Shown here: piece after piece, positions 5,466 through 12,017 of the stretch | Layout: each line of letters starts with the position of its first letter | How positions within the stretch are numbered: the first letter of the stretch is position 1 | Assembly (NCBI GenBank): GCA_944338265.1 | Contig: CALVLO010000026.1 | Span: 1-12,525 of the forward strand | Length of the DNA: 12,525 nucleotides | DNA from: an uncultured Clostridia bacterium | GTDB taxonomy: Bacteria > Bacillota > Clostridia > Christensenellales > Borkfalkiaceae | Reading direction: 5' to 3' | Made by a program: the position numbers and the translations under genes | The notes under the pieces: generated by a model | What the model saw: the letters and a program-made list of their open reading frames with translations, nothing else | Told to the model about the DNA's origin: nothing | Databases searched by the model: none

Positions 5466-6803
5466 CTACTGTTTGAGTACCGCGCTTTTTACGTCGTTCA
5501 CGTCTTTGGCGACGCGGTCGTTCACGCGCATCAGCTCCACGATCTTATCGCGCGCGTAGATGACGGTGGAGTGGTCCCGCCCGCCCATGAGTTTTCCCAC
5601 CGTTACAAGGGGGAGGGCGAGCATATCGCACATGAGGTAGGTGCAGATCTGCCGCGCACGCACGATCTCCTGCCGCTTGTTTTTGCCGATGAGGTCCGCC
5701 TTCGTAATGTTGAAGTAGCTGCACGTCGCGCGGATGATCGCCTCGGGCGTGACTTCCTCCTGCTCATCGGTGTTAATGGCTTCCTGCAATGCCTCGGCTG
5801 CGAGCTTTAAGGAGATGGGCTCCTCGTGCAGCTTGCTCGCAAAAATAACGGTGTTCAGCCGCCCCTCGAGGGTACGCACGTTGTTGTCCGAGCCGCGCAC
5901 CAAAAAGGCGAGCACGTCGTCGGGCACCACATACTTCTTTTCGAGCGCCTTGCGCTTTAAGATGGCGATTTTCGTCTCCGCGTCGGGCGGTTGGATGTCG
6001 GCGATCAGCCCGCCCTCAAAGCGGGTGCGCAGGCGCTCTTCGAGCGTCGTCAGCTCCTTGGCAGGGCAGTCGGAGGAGATGACGATCTGCTTATGCTGCG
6101 AGAAGAGCTCGTTGAAGGCGTGGAAGAACGCCTCCTGCACGCCGTATTTGCCCGCCCAGAACTGAATATCGTCGATGAGCAGCACGTCCACGCCGCGGTA
6201 GCGGTTGCGGAAGCGCGTCTCGCCCTCCCTTCCCGCGCCCTTCTTGGCGTACATGCTGTCTACATATTCGTTCAAAAACTTTTCGCTCGTCGTGTAGATG
6301 ACTTTGAGCGATGGCTTCTTTTGCGCGATCTCGTTGGCGATCGCCTGCATGAGGTGCGTCTTCCCAAGCCCCGTGCCGCCGTAGATATAGAGGGGGTTAA
6401 AGTTTTCGCCGGGGTTTTCGGCAACCGACTTTGCCGCCGCGAACACAAACTTGTTGGAGCTGCCCACGACGTAAGAATCAAACGTATAGCGCTTATCGAG
6501 AACGACGTCCGCCTCCACCGCGTCGGCAGATTCGTCGAGCGTAAACTCCTCGCTGCCGTCTACGATGATGGCGACGTCCGTAAGCCCCACGTCGGCAGAG
6601 ACGACTGCCTCGCGCAGCTTTTCGAGGTGGTTTTTGGCGATGGTGCGGGCGGCAAGCTCGCTCTCCGCCTTCAGGGCGATCTTTTTGCCCACCACGTCCA
6701 CAGGCGTAAGGTTTTCGATGAACGTGCTGTACGAGATGGGGTTGATGAGCATCTTTGCCCGCTCGCGGATCTTGTTCCATAAAAAGTCGAATTGTGCCGT
6801 CAT
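5466..6803 (-). CDS. dnaA: DnaA, chromosomal replication initiator ATPase
   Basis: 445 aa, normal length. DnaA-ATP binds DnaA boxes at oriC, melts the origin and loads the helicase; it also regulates transcription. Domain I about 1-85 (DFLWNKIRERAK start is typical), a short linker (about 86-104), AAA+ domain from YTFDSYVVGSSN (106-117): Walker A GGTGLGKT (142-149), Walker B LLIDDIQF (208-215), LRTRFEGGLIADIQPP with the Arg-finger region, sensor II in NNVRTLEGRLN (307-317). Domain IV carries the DNA-binding signature GGRDHSTVIYARDKI (407-421). The usual Trp in the RFEWG motif is Gly here (264), and FLAGK reads FWAGK; both look tolerable. ATG at 6803 has GAGG five bases upstream. It diverges from recF; dnaN does not follow it, and a hairpin closes the unit. 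Confidence 0.97.
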   Translation of the reverse strand: MTAQFDFLWNKIRERAKMLINPISYSTFIENLTPVDVVGKKIALKAESELAARTIAKNHLEKLREAVVSADVGLTDVAIIVDGSEEFTLDESADAVEADVVLDKRYTFDSYVVGSSNKFVFAAAKSVAENPGENFNPLYIYGGTGLGKTHLMQAIANEIAQKKPSLKVIYTTSEKFLNEYVDSMYAKKGAGREGETRFRNRYRGVDVLLIDDIQFWAGKYGVQEAFFHAFNELFSQHKQIVISSDCPAKELTTLEERLRTRFEGGLIADIQPPDAETKIAILKRKALEKKYVVPDDVLAFLVRGSDNNVRTLEGRLNTVIFASKLHEEPISLKLAAEALQEAINTDEQEEVTPEAIIRATCSYFNITKADLIGKNKRQEIVRARQICTYLMCDMLALPLVTVGKLMGGRDHSTVIYARDKIVELMRVNDRVAKDVNDVKSAVLKQ

Positions 6804-6820
6804 ATTTTCCTCGGAAACGC

Positions 6821-6849
6821 TTTTCCTAAGCGCAGATTTTTGCTATAAT
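6821..6849 (+). promoter_or_regulatory. Probable recF promoter (extended -10)
   Basis: Plus strand TGCTATAAT (-10 TATAAT at 6844-6849 with upstream TG); the hexamer 17 bases further upstream, TTTTCC (6821-6826), is a poor -35, as is common for extended -10 promoters. The start near 6856 would give an 80-base leader for recF-PHP-vanW. Confidence 0.5.
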
Positions 6850-6862
6850 AATGGTAAGAGTT

Positions 6863-6886
6863 ATTCTAATTAGAATTATTCTAATT
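6863..6886. promoter_or_regulatory. Palindromic operator candidate (Fur/PerR-like 7-1-7 box) at the dnaA-recF promoters
   Basis: A perfect inverted repeat AATTAGAAT-T-ATTCTAATT (6868-6886) contains TTAGAAT-T-ATTCTAA (6870-6884), the 7-1-7 geometry of Fur-family boxes and close to the PerR consensus TTATAATnATTATAA. A third half-site ATTCTAATT (6863-6871) precedes it, giving a 15-base direct repeat (from 6861 and 6876) and a second overlapping palindrome at 6863-6876. It covers the predicted dnaA -10 (6878-6883). What binds it is inference. Confidence 0.55.
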
Positions 6887-6905
6887 ATAGTACAAAATGC
6901 GTCAA
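6878..6905 (-). promoter_or_regulatory. dnaA: Probable dnaA promoter
   Basis: Minus strand TTGACG (6905-6900), 16-base spacer, TAGAAT (6883-6878). The start would be near 6871, with a 68-base leader to the ATG at 6803. A TATAAT inside the spacer could be an alternative -10 but lacks a good -35. The predicted starts of dnaA and recF face each other and their leaders would overlap by about 15 bases. Confidence 0.5.
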
Positions 6906-6934
6906 AAAGAAAGCGTTTTTCAAAAAATTCCCGC

Positions 6935-8020
6935 ATGGTCATCAAAAATTTAACGCTCGTCAACTTCAGAAATTACGAGGCGGAGACCTTCCGCTTTTCA
7001 GAGGGGCTCAACGTGCTCACGGGTCGCAACGCGCAGGGCAAGACCAACTGCGCCGAGGCGGTCTTTTACCTGTGCACGGGCGCTTCCCTGCGCATCCGCC
7101 ACGACCGCCAGCTCATCCGCCGCGGCGAGAACTGCGCGCGCATTTCCGCCGAGGCGGCAACGCGCTTCGGCAGCGTGAAGCTGGAGGCGGCGATCTTCGA
7201 GAACAAGCGAGAACTCTTCCTCAACGGCAACCGCCTCACGCGGGCGGCGGACTTTGTGGGGAATATGAACAGCGTCTTCTTCTCGCCCGGGGAGCTGCGC
7301 CTCATCCAGGACGGACCCGACGAGCGGCGGCGCTTTCTCAACCTCTCCATTTCGCAGACCTCGCGCGAGTACTGCACGGCGCTCGCGCGCTATCAGCGCA
7401 TCCTCGATCAGCGCAACAACCTCTTAAAGGAGCGGGATACCGCCCTCATTTTGGAAACGCTCCCCGTGTGGGATGAGCAGCTCGCCGCCTACGCCGCGCG
7501 CATCGTGCGCCACAGAAGGCGGTATTTGAAGGAGCTTTCGCCCCTTGCGGGCGATGCGCACGCCTACCTTACGGACGGGGCGGAGGCGCTTTCCGTCACG
7601 ATGGACGGCGACTATCCCGAGGAGGAAGGGGAGATCGCCCAAAAGCTTTCCGCGCAGTTTGCCGCCGCGCGGGAGCGCGATCTGCGGCTCGGCTTCACCT
7701 CTGTGGGGCCGCACCGCGACGATCTGCGCATCTCCATCGACGGCGCGGATGCCCGCGGCTATGCCTCGCAGGGGCAGGCGCGCACGGCGGCGCTCTCGTT
7801 AAAGCTCGCCGAGACGGAGATCTTCCGCACGCTTGCGGGCGAGCCGCCCGTGCTCATTTTAGACGACGTGATGAGCGAGCTCGATCTTCCCCGCCGCAAA
7901 AAGCTTTTAGACAGGGTGCGCGATATTCAGTGCATCCTCACCTGCACGCATGCCGAGCGCGTCCTTTACGGCGCAGCGTGCAACAAGATCAGGATCAAGG
8001 AGGGGCGGATCGTCGAATGA
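6935..8020 (+). CDS. recF: RecF, recombinational repair ATPase
   Basis: 361 aa, normal length. RecF is an SMC-like ABC ATPase that, with RecO and RecR, helps load RecA at single-strand gaps. Visible: N-terminal LTLVNFRNYE, Walker A GRNAQGKT (30-37), FFSPGELRLIQDGPDERRRFL (about 115-135), signature YASQGQAR (276-283), Walker B LILDDVMSELD (307-317), D-loop in the same segment, and THAERV near the end. The ATG at 6935 is forced by the family N-terminus; the longer frame upstream is AT-rich leader. There is no recognisable SD before it, unlike nearly every other gene here. Its stop overlaps the start of the PHP gene (ATGA, 8017-8020). It is divergent from dnaA rather than downstream of dnaN. Confidence 0.96.
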   Translation: MVIKNLTLVNFRNYEAETFRFSEGLNVLTGRNAQGKTNCAEAVFYLCTGASLRIRHDRQLIRRGENCARISAEAATRFGSVKLEAAIFENKRELFLNGNRLTRAADFVGNMNSVFFSPGELRLIQDGPDERRRFLNLSISQTSREYCTALARYQRILDQRNNLLKERDTALILETLPVWDEQLAAYAARIVRHRRRYLKELSPLAGDAHAYLTDGAEALSVTMDGDYPEEEGEIAQKLSAQFAAARERDLRLGFTSVGPHRDDLRISIDGADARGYASQGQARTAALSLKLAETEIFRTLAGEPPVLILDDVMSELDLPRRKKLLDRVRDIQCILTCTHAERVLYGAACNKIRIKEGRIVE

Positions 8021-8859
8021 GGGCAGATCTGCATCTGCATACCGTCTATTCGGACGGGGCGTATACGCCCGCGGAGCTCGCCTTCCGCGCCAAAGCCGCG
8101 GGCGTGGAGCTCATCTCCATGACCGATCACGATAGCTTGGAGGGCTTGGAAGAAAAGCGCGCCGCTGCCAAAGAGGCGGGGCTGCGCTTTGTTGCGGGGT
8201 GGGAGGTCTCCTCCTACGCGGGCGAAGCGAAGGTGCACGTTCTCGGCTATGGCTGCAAGCCGTGCGGGGCGTATACGGCGTTTTTGCAAAAACGCAGAGA
8301 GGGCGCGCTCGTGCGTGCCGAGGAGATGATCGGGCTGGGGAACAAACGCTTCGGGCTCGCTCTCACGCTCGCCGATGCGGAGGCGTATCACCTCAAAAAG
8401 GATACGCCGCTGCATACCATGCACGTCGTTGCGGCGTTTGCGCGCCGTCTCGGCGCGCGGAAGGGGGATCTCTATCTGCAATATTTCAGCGCGGGCAAGC
8501 CCTGCTTTTCGGGCGCGATGCGCCCCTCGCCTGCGGATGCGCTCGCCGTTATCCACGCTGCGGGCGGCATCGCCGTGCTCGCACACCCCGGGCGCATCCC
8601 GCTGCCCGCGGAGGAGCGCCTCACGCTCATGGAGGCGCTCGTTGCGGCAGGGCTGGACGGGATAGAATACACGCATTCCGACCATACTGAGGAAGATCGG
8701 GCGTACTTCCGCGCCTTCGGGGAGGCGCACGGCTTGTATCTGACGGGCGGTTCGGACTTCCATGCGGAGGGCGTGCGCCGCCGCGCGATCGGCGAGCCGC
8801 CCTTCTTCCCCGATGCGCGCCTTACGGAGGCGTTTGCCCGTCTCGGGGAGGGCAGATGA
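8017..8859 (+). CDS. PHP-domain phosphoesterase, YciV/TrpH type
   Basis: 280 aa. The PHP domain is a metal-dependent phosphoesterase; the YciV (RNase AM) branch hydrolyses 3',5'-nucleotide bisphosphates and trims RNA 5' ends. All metal-site motifs are present: DLHLHTVYSDG (4-14, H6, H8), MTDHDS (35-40, D37, H38), GWEVS (61-65, E63), H74 in KVHVLGY, VLAHPG (187-192, H190), H220, and GGSDFHAE (244-251, D247, H249). Length and layout match YciV rather than the PHP domains of DNA polymerases or histidinol phosphatase. Start ATG 8017 overlaps the recF stop, and AAGGAGGGG lies upstream inside recF; its own end overlaps the vanW start the same way, so the three are probably translationally coupled. 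The exact substrate is not shown by the sequence. Confidence 0.9.
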   Translation: MRADLHLHTVYSDGAYTPAELAFRAKAAGVELISMTDHDSLEGLEEKRAAAKEAGLRFVAGWEVSSYAGEAKVHVLGYGCKPCGAYTAFLQKRREGALVRAEEMIGLGNKRFGLALTLADAEAYHLKKDTPLHTMHVVAAFARRLGARKGDLYLQYFSAGKPCFSGAMRPSPADALAVIHAAGGIAVLAHPGRIPLPAEERLTLMEALVAAGLDGIEYTHSDHTEEDRAYFRAFGEAHGLYLTGGSDFHAEGVRRRAIGEPPFFPDARLTEAFARLGEGR

Positions 8860-10106
8860 AACGCATTTTCGCCTGTATATCCGCGCTCCTTCTCATGGGG
8901 AGCGCCCTTTTTTTTGCGGGATGGACGGGGCGCGTCAAGGGCGGCGTCGTCATTTCGGGCGTCGCCGTCGGCGGCATGCCGTATAGGGAAGCGGTGAGTG
9001 CCGTGCGCGAACAACTTGCAAAAGAGCGCATTCCCTTCACCGTGCATACGCCTTTCGGGGATACCATGCCCGAGATCGGGTATACAGATAACGTGCCGGC
9101 GCTCGTGCGCGGAGCGAAGAATGGCGAACGGCTCACTGCCTGCGTGCGCCGCGAATGGGTGGACGCGGAGGAGGAGATAGCGCGCCTTGCAGAGCGCGCC
9201 TTCCGCGCGCCCCAAGACGCCGCGCTCTCGTTCAGCCGCTTCGGGTTTACTTACACCAAGGAGCGGGCGGGCGCGTATTGCGACTATGCCGCCTCCCTGC
9301 GCGCGGCGCTCTCGGCGCTGAAAGCGGGGCAGGAGGAGGTCTCCCTCGTCATGCGGAGCAGCCAACCTGCCGTCACGCAAAAGGCGCTGCACGCCCGCAC
9401 GCAAAAACTTGCCGCCTTTGCGACGCGCTTCGATGCCTCCAAGCGCGAGCGCACGCACAACATTGCCCTTGCCTGCGAGCGCATCGCGGGCAGCGTGCTT
9501 GCGCCGGGGGAGCTGTTCTCCTTCAATGCCGCGGTGGGGGCGCGGACGGCGGAGAACGGCTTTTTGGAGGCGCCCGTCATCTCGGGCGGGGAGTATGTGC
9601 AGGGCGTGGGCGGCGGGGTGTGCCAAGCCTCCACTACCCTCATGAACGCCGCGCTCAGGGCGGGGCTCACCGTTACGGAGAGCCGCCCCCATTCCCTTGC
9701 GGTGGGGTATGTGCCGCCCTCGCTCGATGCGATGGTCTCCAAATGGAGCGATCTCAAATTTTGTAATCCCTATCCCTTTCCCGTCTATCTGACGGGCAGA
9801 TGCGCAGGCGGCGAAATTTGCTTTGAGGTCTACGGCAAGCCAAACGGCATGCGCTACGAGACGGCAAGCCGCATCCTTTTGCGCATTCCCCCGCCCGAAG
9901 CGGAGATCCGCGAGGGGGAGGAGGATAAGACGGTGCGCGCCGAAAAGGAGGGATTGGAGAGCGAGAGCTATCTCCTTGTGTATAACGCCGACGGCGCGCT
10001 CGTGCAGAAAAAGCGGCTGCGGCGGGACCGCTATGCTCCCGTGCAGGGGATCTATGAGAGAAAGTTCACGAATTTTCTCACGCAAAGTCGTGACAAAATT
10101 CCGTGA
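8856..10106 (+). CDS. VanW-family envelope protein
   Basis: 416 aa. The N-terminus (MKRIFACISALLLMGSALFFAGW) is a positively charged start plus one hydrophobic segment, a signal peptide or anchor, so the rest lies outside the membrane. Residues about 30-185 resemble the region often found before VanW (two peptidoglycan-binding-type repeats are usual; one partial GVAVGGMPYREA start is visible at 35-46). The VanW domain is about 187-330: ATRFDASKRERTHNI, APGELFSFNAAVG, GGGVCQASTTLMNAA (252-266, with the invariant Cys256), ESRPHS, and the NPYPFPVYL end. The family is named from vancomycin-resistance clusters, but no resistance genes lie here and its biochemical role is unknown. The protein should end near PVQGIYER (395-402), the usual family end; the last 13 or so codons are encoded by a palindromic repeat. 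ATG overlaps the PHP stop. Confidence 0.9.
   Translation: MKRIFACISALLLMGSALFFAGWTGRVKGGVVISGVAVGGMPYREAVSAVREQLAKERIPFTVHTPFGDTMPEIGYTDNVPALVRGAKNGERLTACVRREWVDAEEEIARLAERAFRAPQDAALSFSRFGFTYTKERAGAYCDYAASLRAALSALKAGQEEVSLVMRSSQPAVTQKALHARTQKLAAFATRFDASKRERTHNIALACERIAGSVLAPGELFSFNAAVGARTAENGFLEAPVISGGEYVQGVGGGVCQASTTLMNAALRAGLTVTESRPHSLAVGYVPPSLDAMVSKWSDLKFCNPYPFPVYLTGRCAGGEICFEVYGKPNGMRYETASRILLRIPPPEAEIREGEEDKTVRAEKEGLESESYLLVYNADGALVQKKRLRRDRYAPVQGIYERKFTNFLTQSRDKIP
10064..10106 (+). repeat. Palindromic repeat overlapping the 3' end of vanW
   Basis: CACGAATTTTCTCACG (10067-10082), 6-base loop, then a complementary arm to 10105 with one mismatch and one bulge. It begins GTTCAC and ends CGTGATCTGAG, as does the element after dnaA on the other strand (CGTGATTTTGAG). 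It contains the vanW stop codon. It is not followed by T residues, so it is a weak terminator at best. Confidence 0.65.
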
Positions 10107-10172
10107 TCTGAGCAGGAGGTTGCGGGTACGCGCCCGCCCCCCTGCCTTCCCCTCGGCTAAAACCAACATAAT

Positions 10173-10220
10173 GCCCTCCCCTTGGGGGGGAAGGTGTCTG
10201 CGAAGCAGACGGATGAGGGG
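10173..10220 (+). repeat. Dispersed two-hairpin intergenic repeat, copy B
   Basis: C-rich/G-rich hairpin (about 10174-10194), then GTCTGC-GAA-GCAGAC (10196-10210), then GGATGAGGGG. Same order as copy A (4919-4962, opposite strand), with a differently composed but still perfectly paired second stem. Confidence 0.78.
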
Positions 10221-10240
10221 ATAAGGCGTGCGCTGTCTCA

Positions 10241-10274
10241 CCTTTCCCCATAAGTCGCAAGCGACAAATTGAGG
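10241..10274 (+). repeat. Decayed third copy of the same repeat (B')
   Basis: CTTTCCCC, then GTCG-CAAG-CGAC (10254-10265), then AATTGAGG. The order of blocks matches copies A and B, but the first hairpin has lost its G-rich arm. It lies 20 bases after copy B. Confidence 0.45.
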
Positions 10275-10387
10275 ACGCGGGCGCAAAATGCGATTTTGCT
10301 TGCGCGAGTAATTTATAAATTTCCGTTTATGCAATCTAAAATCTTGCTGCCGTGCGCAAAAAAATTTTCAAAGCCATGCAAAATAAG

Positions 10388-10416
10388 TTGCATTTTTCTG
10401 CGCCTTCGGATATAAT
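10388..10416 (+). promoter_or_regulatory. rplS promoter
   Basis: TTGCAT (10388-10393), 17-base spacer, TATAAT (10411-10416). Predicted start near 10423, giving a leader of about 70 bases. Confidence 0.78.
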
Positions 10417-10431
10417 TGACAAGTGACTTCG

Positions 10432-10464
10432 GGCGTTCCTCTGCCGCTTGCGGGAATGAACGTC
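10432..10464 (+). promoter_or_regulatory. Leader hairpin upstream of rplS
   Basis: Within the short rplS leader, GGCGTTC (10432-10438) pairs with GAACGTC (10458-10464, one G-U) around an inner CCG/CGG stem. It ends 9 bases before the SD. Ribosomal-protein leaders including rplS in other Firmicutes carry autoregulatory structures; whether this is one is a guess from position. Confidence 0.35.
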
Positions 10465-10491
10465 GCGTACCATAAGGAGGTAAGTCGGAAT

Positions 10492-10833
10492 ATGGGACTC
10501 ATTGAGGCGATCGAAGCCGAGGGCATGAAGGAAAGCGTCCCCCAATTCAACGTGGGCGATACCGTCAAGGTCGGCTACCGCATCATCGAGGGCGGTAAAG
10601 AGCGTATCCAGAATTTCGAGGGCGTCGTCATCGCAAAGAAGAACGGCGGCATCCGCGAAACGTTCACCGTGCGCCGTCTTTCGTTCGGCGTCGGCGTGGA
10701 GCGCTGCTTCCCGCTTCATTCCCCCAAGGTGGCGTATGTCACCGTCGTGAGAGCAGGCAAGGTGAGAAGGGCAAAGCTCTACTACCTGCGCGGGCTTACG
10801 GGGAAGGCGGCAAAGATCAAAGAGAAGAAGTAA
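10492..10833 (+). CDS. rplS: 50S ribosomal protein L19
   Basis: 113 aa, normal length. L19 lies at the 30S-50S interface. The family signature FTVRRLSFGVGVERCFPLHS (58-77) is intact, as are FNVGDTVKVGYRIIEGGKER (19-38), IQNFEGVVIA and the basic C-terminus KLYYLRGLTGKAAKIKEKK. The ATG at 10492 has a near-perfect SD AAGGAGGT (10474-10481); a GTG or ATG further upstream in the open frame belongs to the leader. The gene has its own promoter and terminator and is not in the rpsP-rimM-trmD-rplS order usual in Bacillota. Confidence 0.97.
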   Translation: MGLIEAIEAEGMKESVPQFNVGDTVKVGYRIIEGGKERIQNFEGVVIAKKNGGIRETFTVRRLSFGVGVERCFPLHSPKVAYVTVVRAGKVRRAKLYYLRGLTGKAAKIKEKK

Positions 10834-10851
10834 GAAAACGTGCAAGAAGTT

Positions 10852-10892
10852 CGGTCTGCTTAAAGTCAAGGGCGGACCGTTATTTCTTTTTT
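10852..10892 (+). terminator. Intrinsic terminator after rplS
   Basis: 8-bp stem CGGTCTGC/GCGGACCG (10852-10859 with 10872-10879, one G-U) with 12-base loop, followed by TTATTTCTTTTTT. It ends 22 bases before the DUF368 start codon. Confidence 0.82.
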
Positions 10893-10913
10893 AAGAGGTC
10901 ATGAGGAGAGGGT

Positions 10914-11966
10914 ATGAGCGAACATCAGGATGAGATCATCGTAACGCCTCCGCCGGAGGAGCCGCCCCGCAATGCGCCGGAGGAGCCAAAGGCGCCAAAG
11001 GCGCAAACGGAAGATGCGGAGCAGGAAAAGCCCGCGGAGCCCGATCTCAAATACAAAAATCCCAAAGAGGTCGCAAAGGGCGGCGTGCTCGGCTTTTTTA
11101 TCGGGCTTGCGGTCATCGTGCCAGGGGTGAGCGGGAGCACCGTCGCCATCATCTTTAAGCTGTACGATAAGCTCTTGTACGCGCTTGGCAACATCGTCAA
11201 ACAATTCAAAAAGTGCGCCAAATTTTTGTTGCCCATCGCCATCGGGCTCGTCATCGGCTTTGCGCTCGGCTTTCTTGCCATCCAAAAGCTCATCGACGTT
11301 GCGCCCTTCACCATCATCGGGCTGTTCGCGGGGCTGATGCTCGGGGCATTCCCCGCCGTGTACGACGAGGTGCGTACAGAAAAAAAGACGCCGCTGCGCT
11401 TGGGGCTCTTTTTGCTCGGCTTGGCGGTGCCCGTCGCCATTGCGCTGCTCTCCACCCTGCTCACGGAAGGGGCGCAGTCGCTCGAAGGGCTGAACGCGGG
11501 GCACTATATCCTCTTTCTTTTGCTCGGCTATCTCGTGGCGGTCACGCAGGTGGTGCCCGGGCTGAGCGCAACGGCGCTGCTGATGGCGTTCGGCTACTTT
11601 TCGCCCATCGTAGAATCGGTGCATCTGAGCTATTGGCAGGAAAATCCCGCCGTGTTCGGCGTGTATGCCTGCCTCGGCGTGGGATTCCTCGTCGGGCTCG
11701 TCACCGTCTCCAAACTCTTAACGCAGCTGTTTGCGCGGCGGCGGGCGGCAGCGTTCTTTGCGATCGCAGGGCTCTCGCTCGGCTCCGCCGTGACAATGTT
11801 CTTCAATCCCGATGTGTTTGCCGTGTATACGGGTTGGGCGGAGAGCGGCGTAAACGCGCTCGATCTTTCGCTCGGGCTCGTGCTCTTTGTGCTCGGGCTC
11901 GTCGTCGCCTATCTCTTCGTGCGCTACGAGCGCAAAAAGAGCGGCGCGCCCAAGATGCTGCAATAG
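10914..11966 (+). CDS. DUF368 (PopT-type) membrane protein, probable polyprenyl-phosphate translocase
   Basis: 350 aa. DUF368 proteins such as PopT are proposed to flip undecaprenyl phosphate back across the membrane for reuse in wall synthesis. Residues 1-50 are an acidic, Pro/Glu-rich, low-complexity cytosolic tail not seen in compact family members. The domain begins at KGGVLGFFIGLAVIVPGVSG (55-74) and has a second, related element in VAVTQVVPGLSATALLMAFG (208-227); this internal duplication is the family hallmark. About eight to ten hydrophobic segments follow (roughly 55-85, 104-124, 130-148, 161-184, 196-225, 246-265, 278-297, 318-338), ending in a short basic tail. ATG at 10914 follows GAGGAGAGGG. 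A terminator separates it from rplS and I see no promoter in the 22 bases between. Exact substrate is family knowledge, not visible here. Confidence 0.85.
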   Translation: MSEHQDEIIVTPPPEEPPRNAPEEPKAPKAQTEDAEQEKPAEPDLKYKNPKEVAKGGVLGFFIGLAVIVPGVSGSTVAIIFKLYDKLLYALGNIVKQFKKCAKFLLPIAIGLVIGFALGFLAIQKLIDVAPFTIIGLFAGLMLGAFPAVYDEVRTEKKTPLRLGLFLLGLAVPVAIALLSTLLTEGAQSLEGLNAGHYILFLLLGYLVAVTQVVPGLSATALLMAFGYFSPIVESVHLSYWQENPAVFGVYACLGVGFLVGLVTVSKLLTQLFARRRAAAFFAIAGLSLGSAVTMFFNPDVFAVYTGWAESGVNALDLSLGLVLFVLGLVVAYLFVRYERKKSGAPKMLQ

Positions 11967-11988
11967 CCGCCCAAGCGGCGTAAAAAAA

Positions 11989-12013
11989 TGCCCGAGGCTG
12001 TCTGCCTCGGGCA
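11989..12013. terminator. Bidirectional terminator between convergent genes
   Basis: Perfect 10-bp stem TGCCCGAGGC/GCCTCGGGCA (11989-11998 with 12004-12013), loop TGTCT. The plus strand continues CATTTTATTTCTTCTTC, the minus strand TTTTTTTA, so it can serve the DUF368 gene and the minus-strand gene that ends at 12018. Confidence 0.9.
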
Positions 12014-12017
12014 CATT

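Larger units (their letters stand above)
10107..10387. other. Gene-free, repeat-rich gap between vanW and rplS
   Basis: The gap contains the repeats listed separately plus a perfect 7-bp hairpin GCAAAAT-GCG-ATTTTGC (10283-10299), which could end transcription from vanW weakly. No coding frame here resembles a protein, and the long open frame on the minus strand across it is an artefact of antisense GC-rich codons. Confidence 0.7.

Noticed and set aside
4782..5810. Open frame of 342 codons on the plus strand across the dnaA-mnmG gap
   Set aside because: It overlaps both conserved genes in antisense and runs through the hairpin array; no SD, promoter or protein-like composition supports it.
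8856..10106. Possible vancomycin-resistance locus because of VanW
   Set aside because: VanW-domain proteins are widespread in Clostridia outside resistance clusters; no vanA/B-type ligase, vanH, vanX, vanY or vanRS is present here.
8472..10334. Open frame of 620 codons on the minus strand
   Set aside because: It is antisense to the clearly recognisable PHP and vanW genes, its translation is rich in Arg/His/Ala with no family pattern, and it arises from GC-rich codon use on the plus strand.
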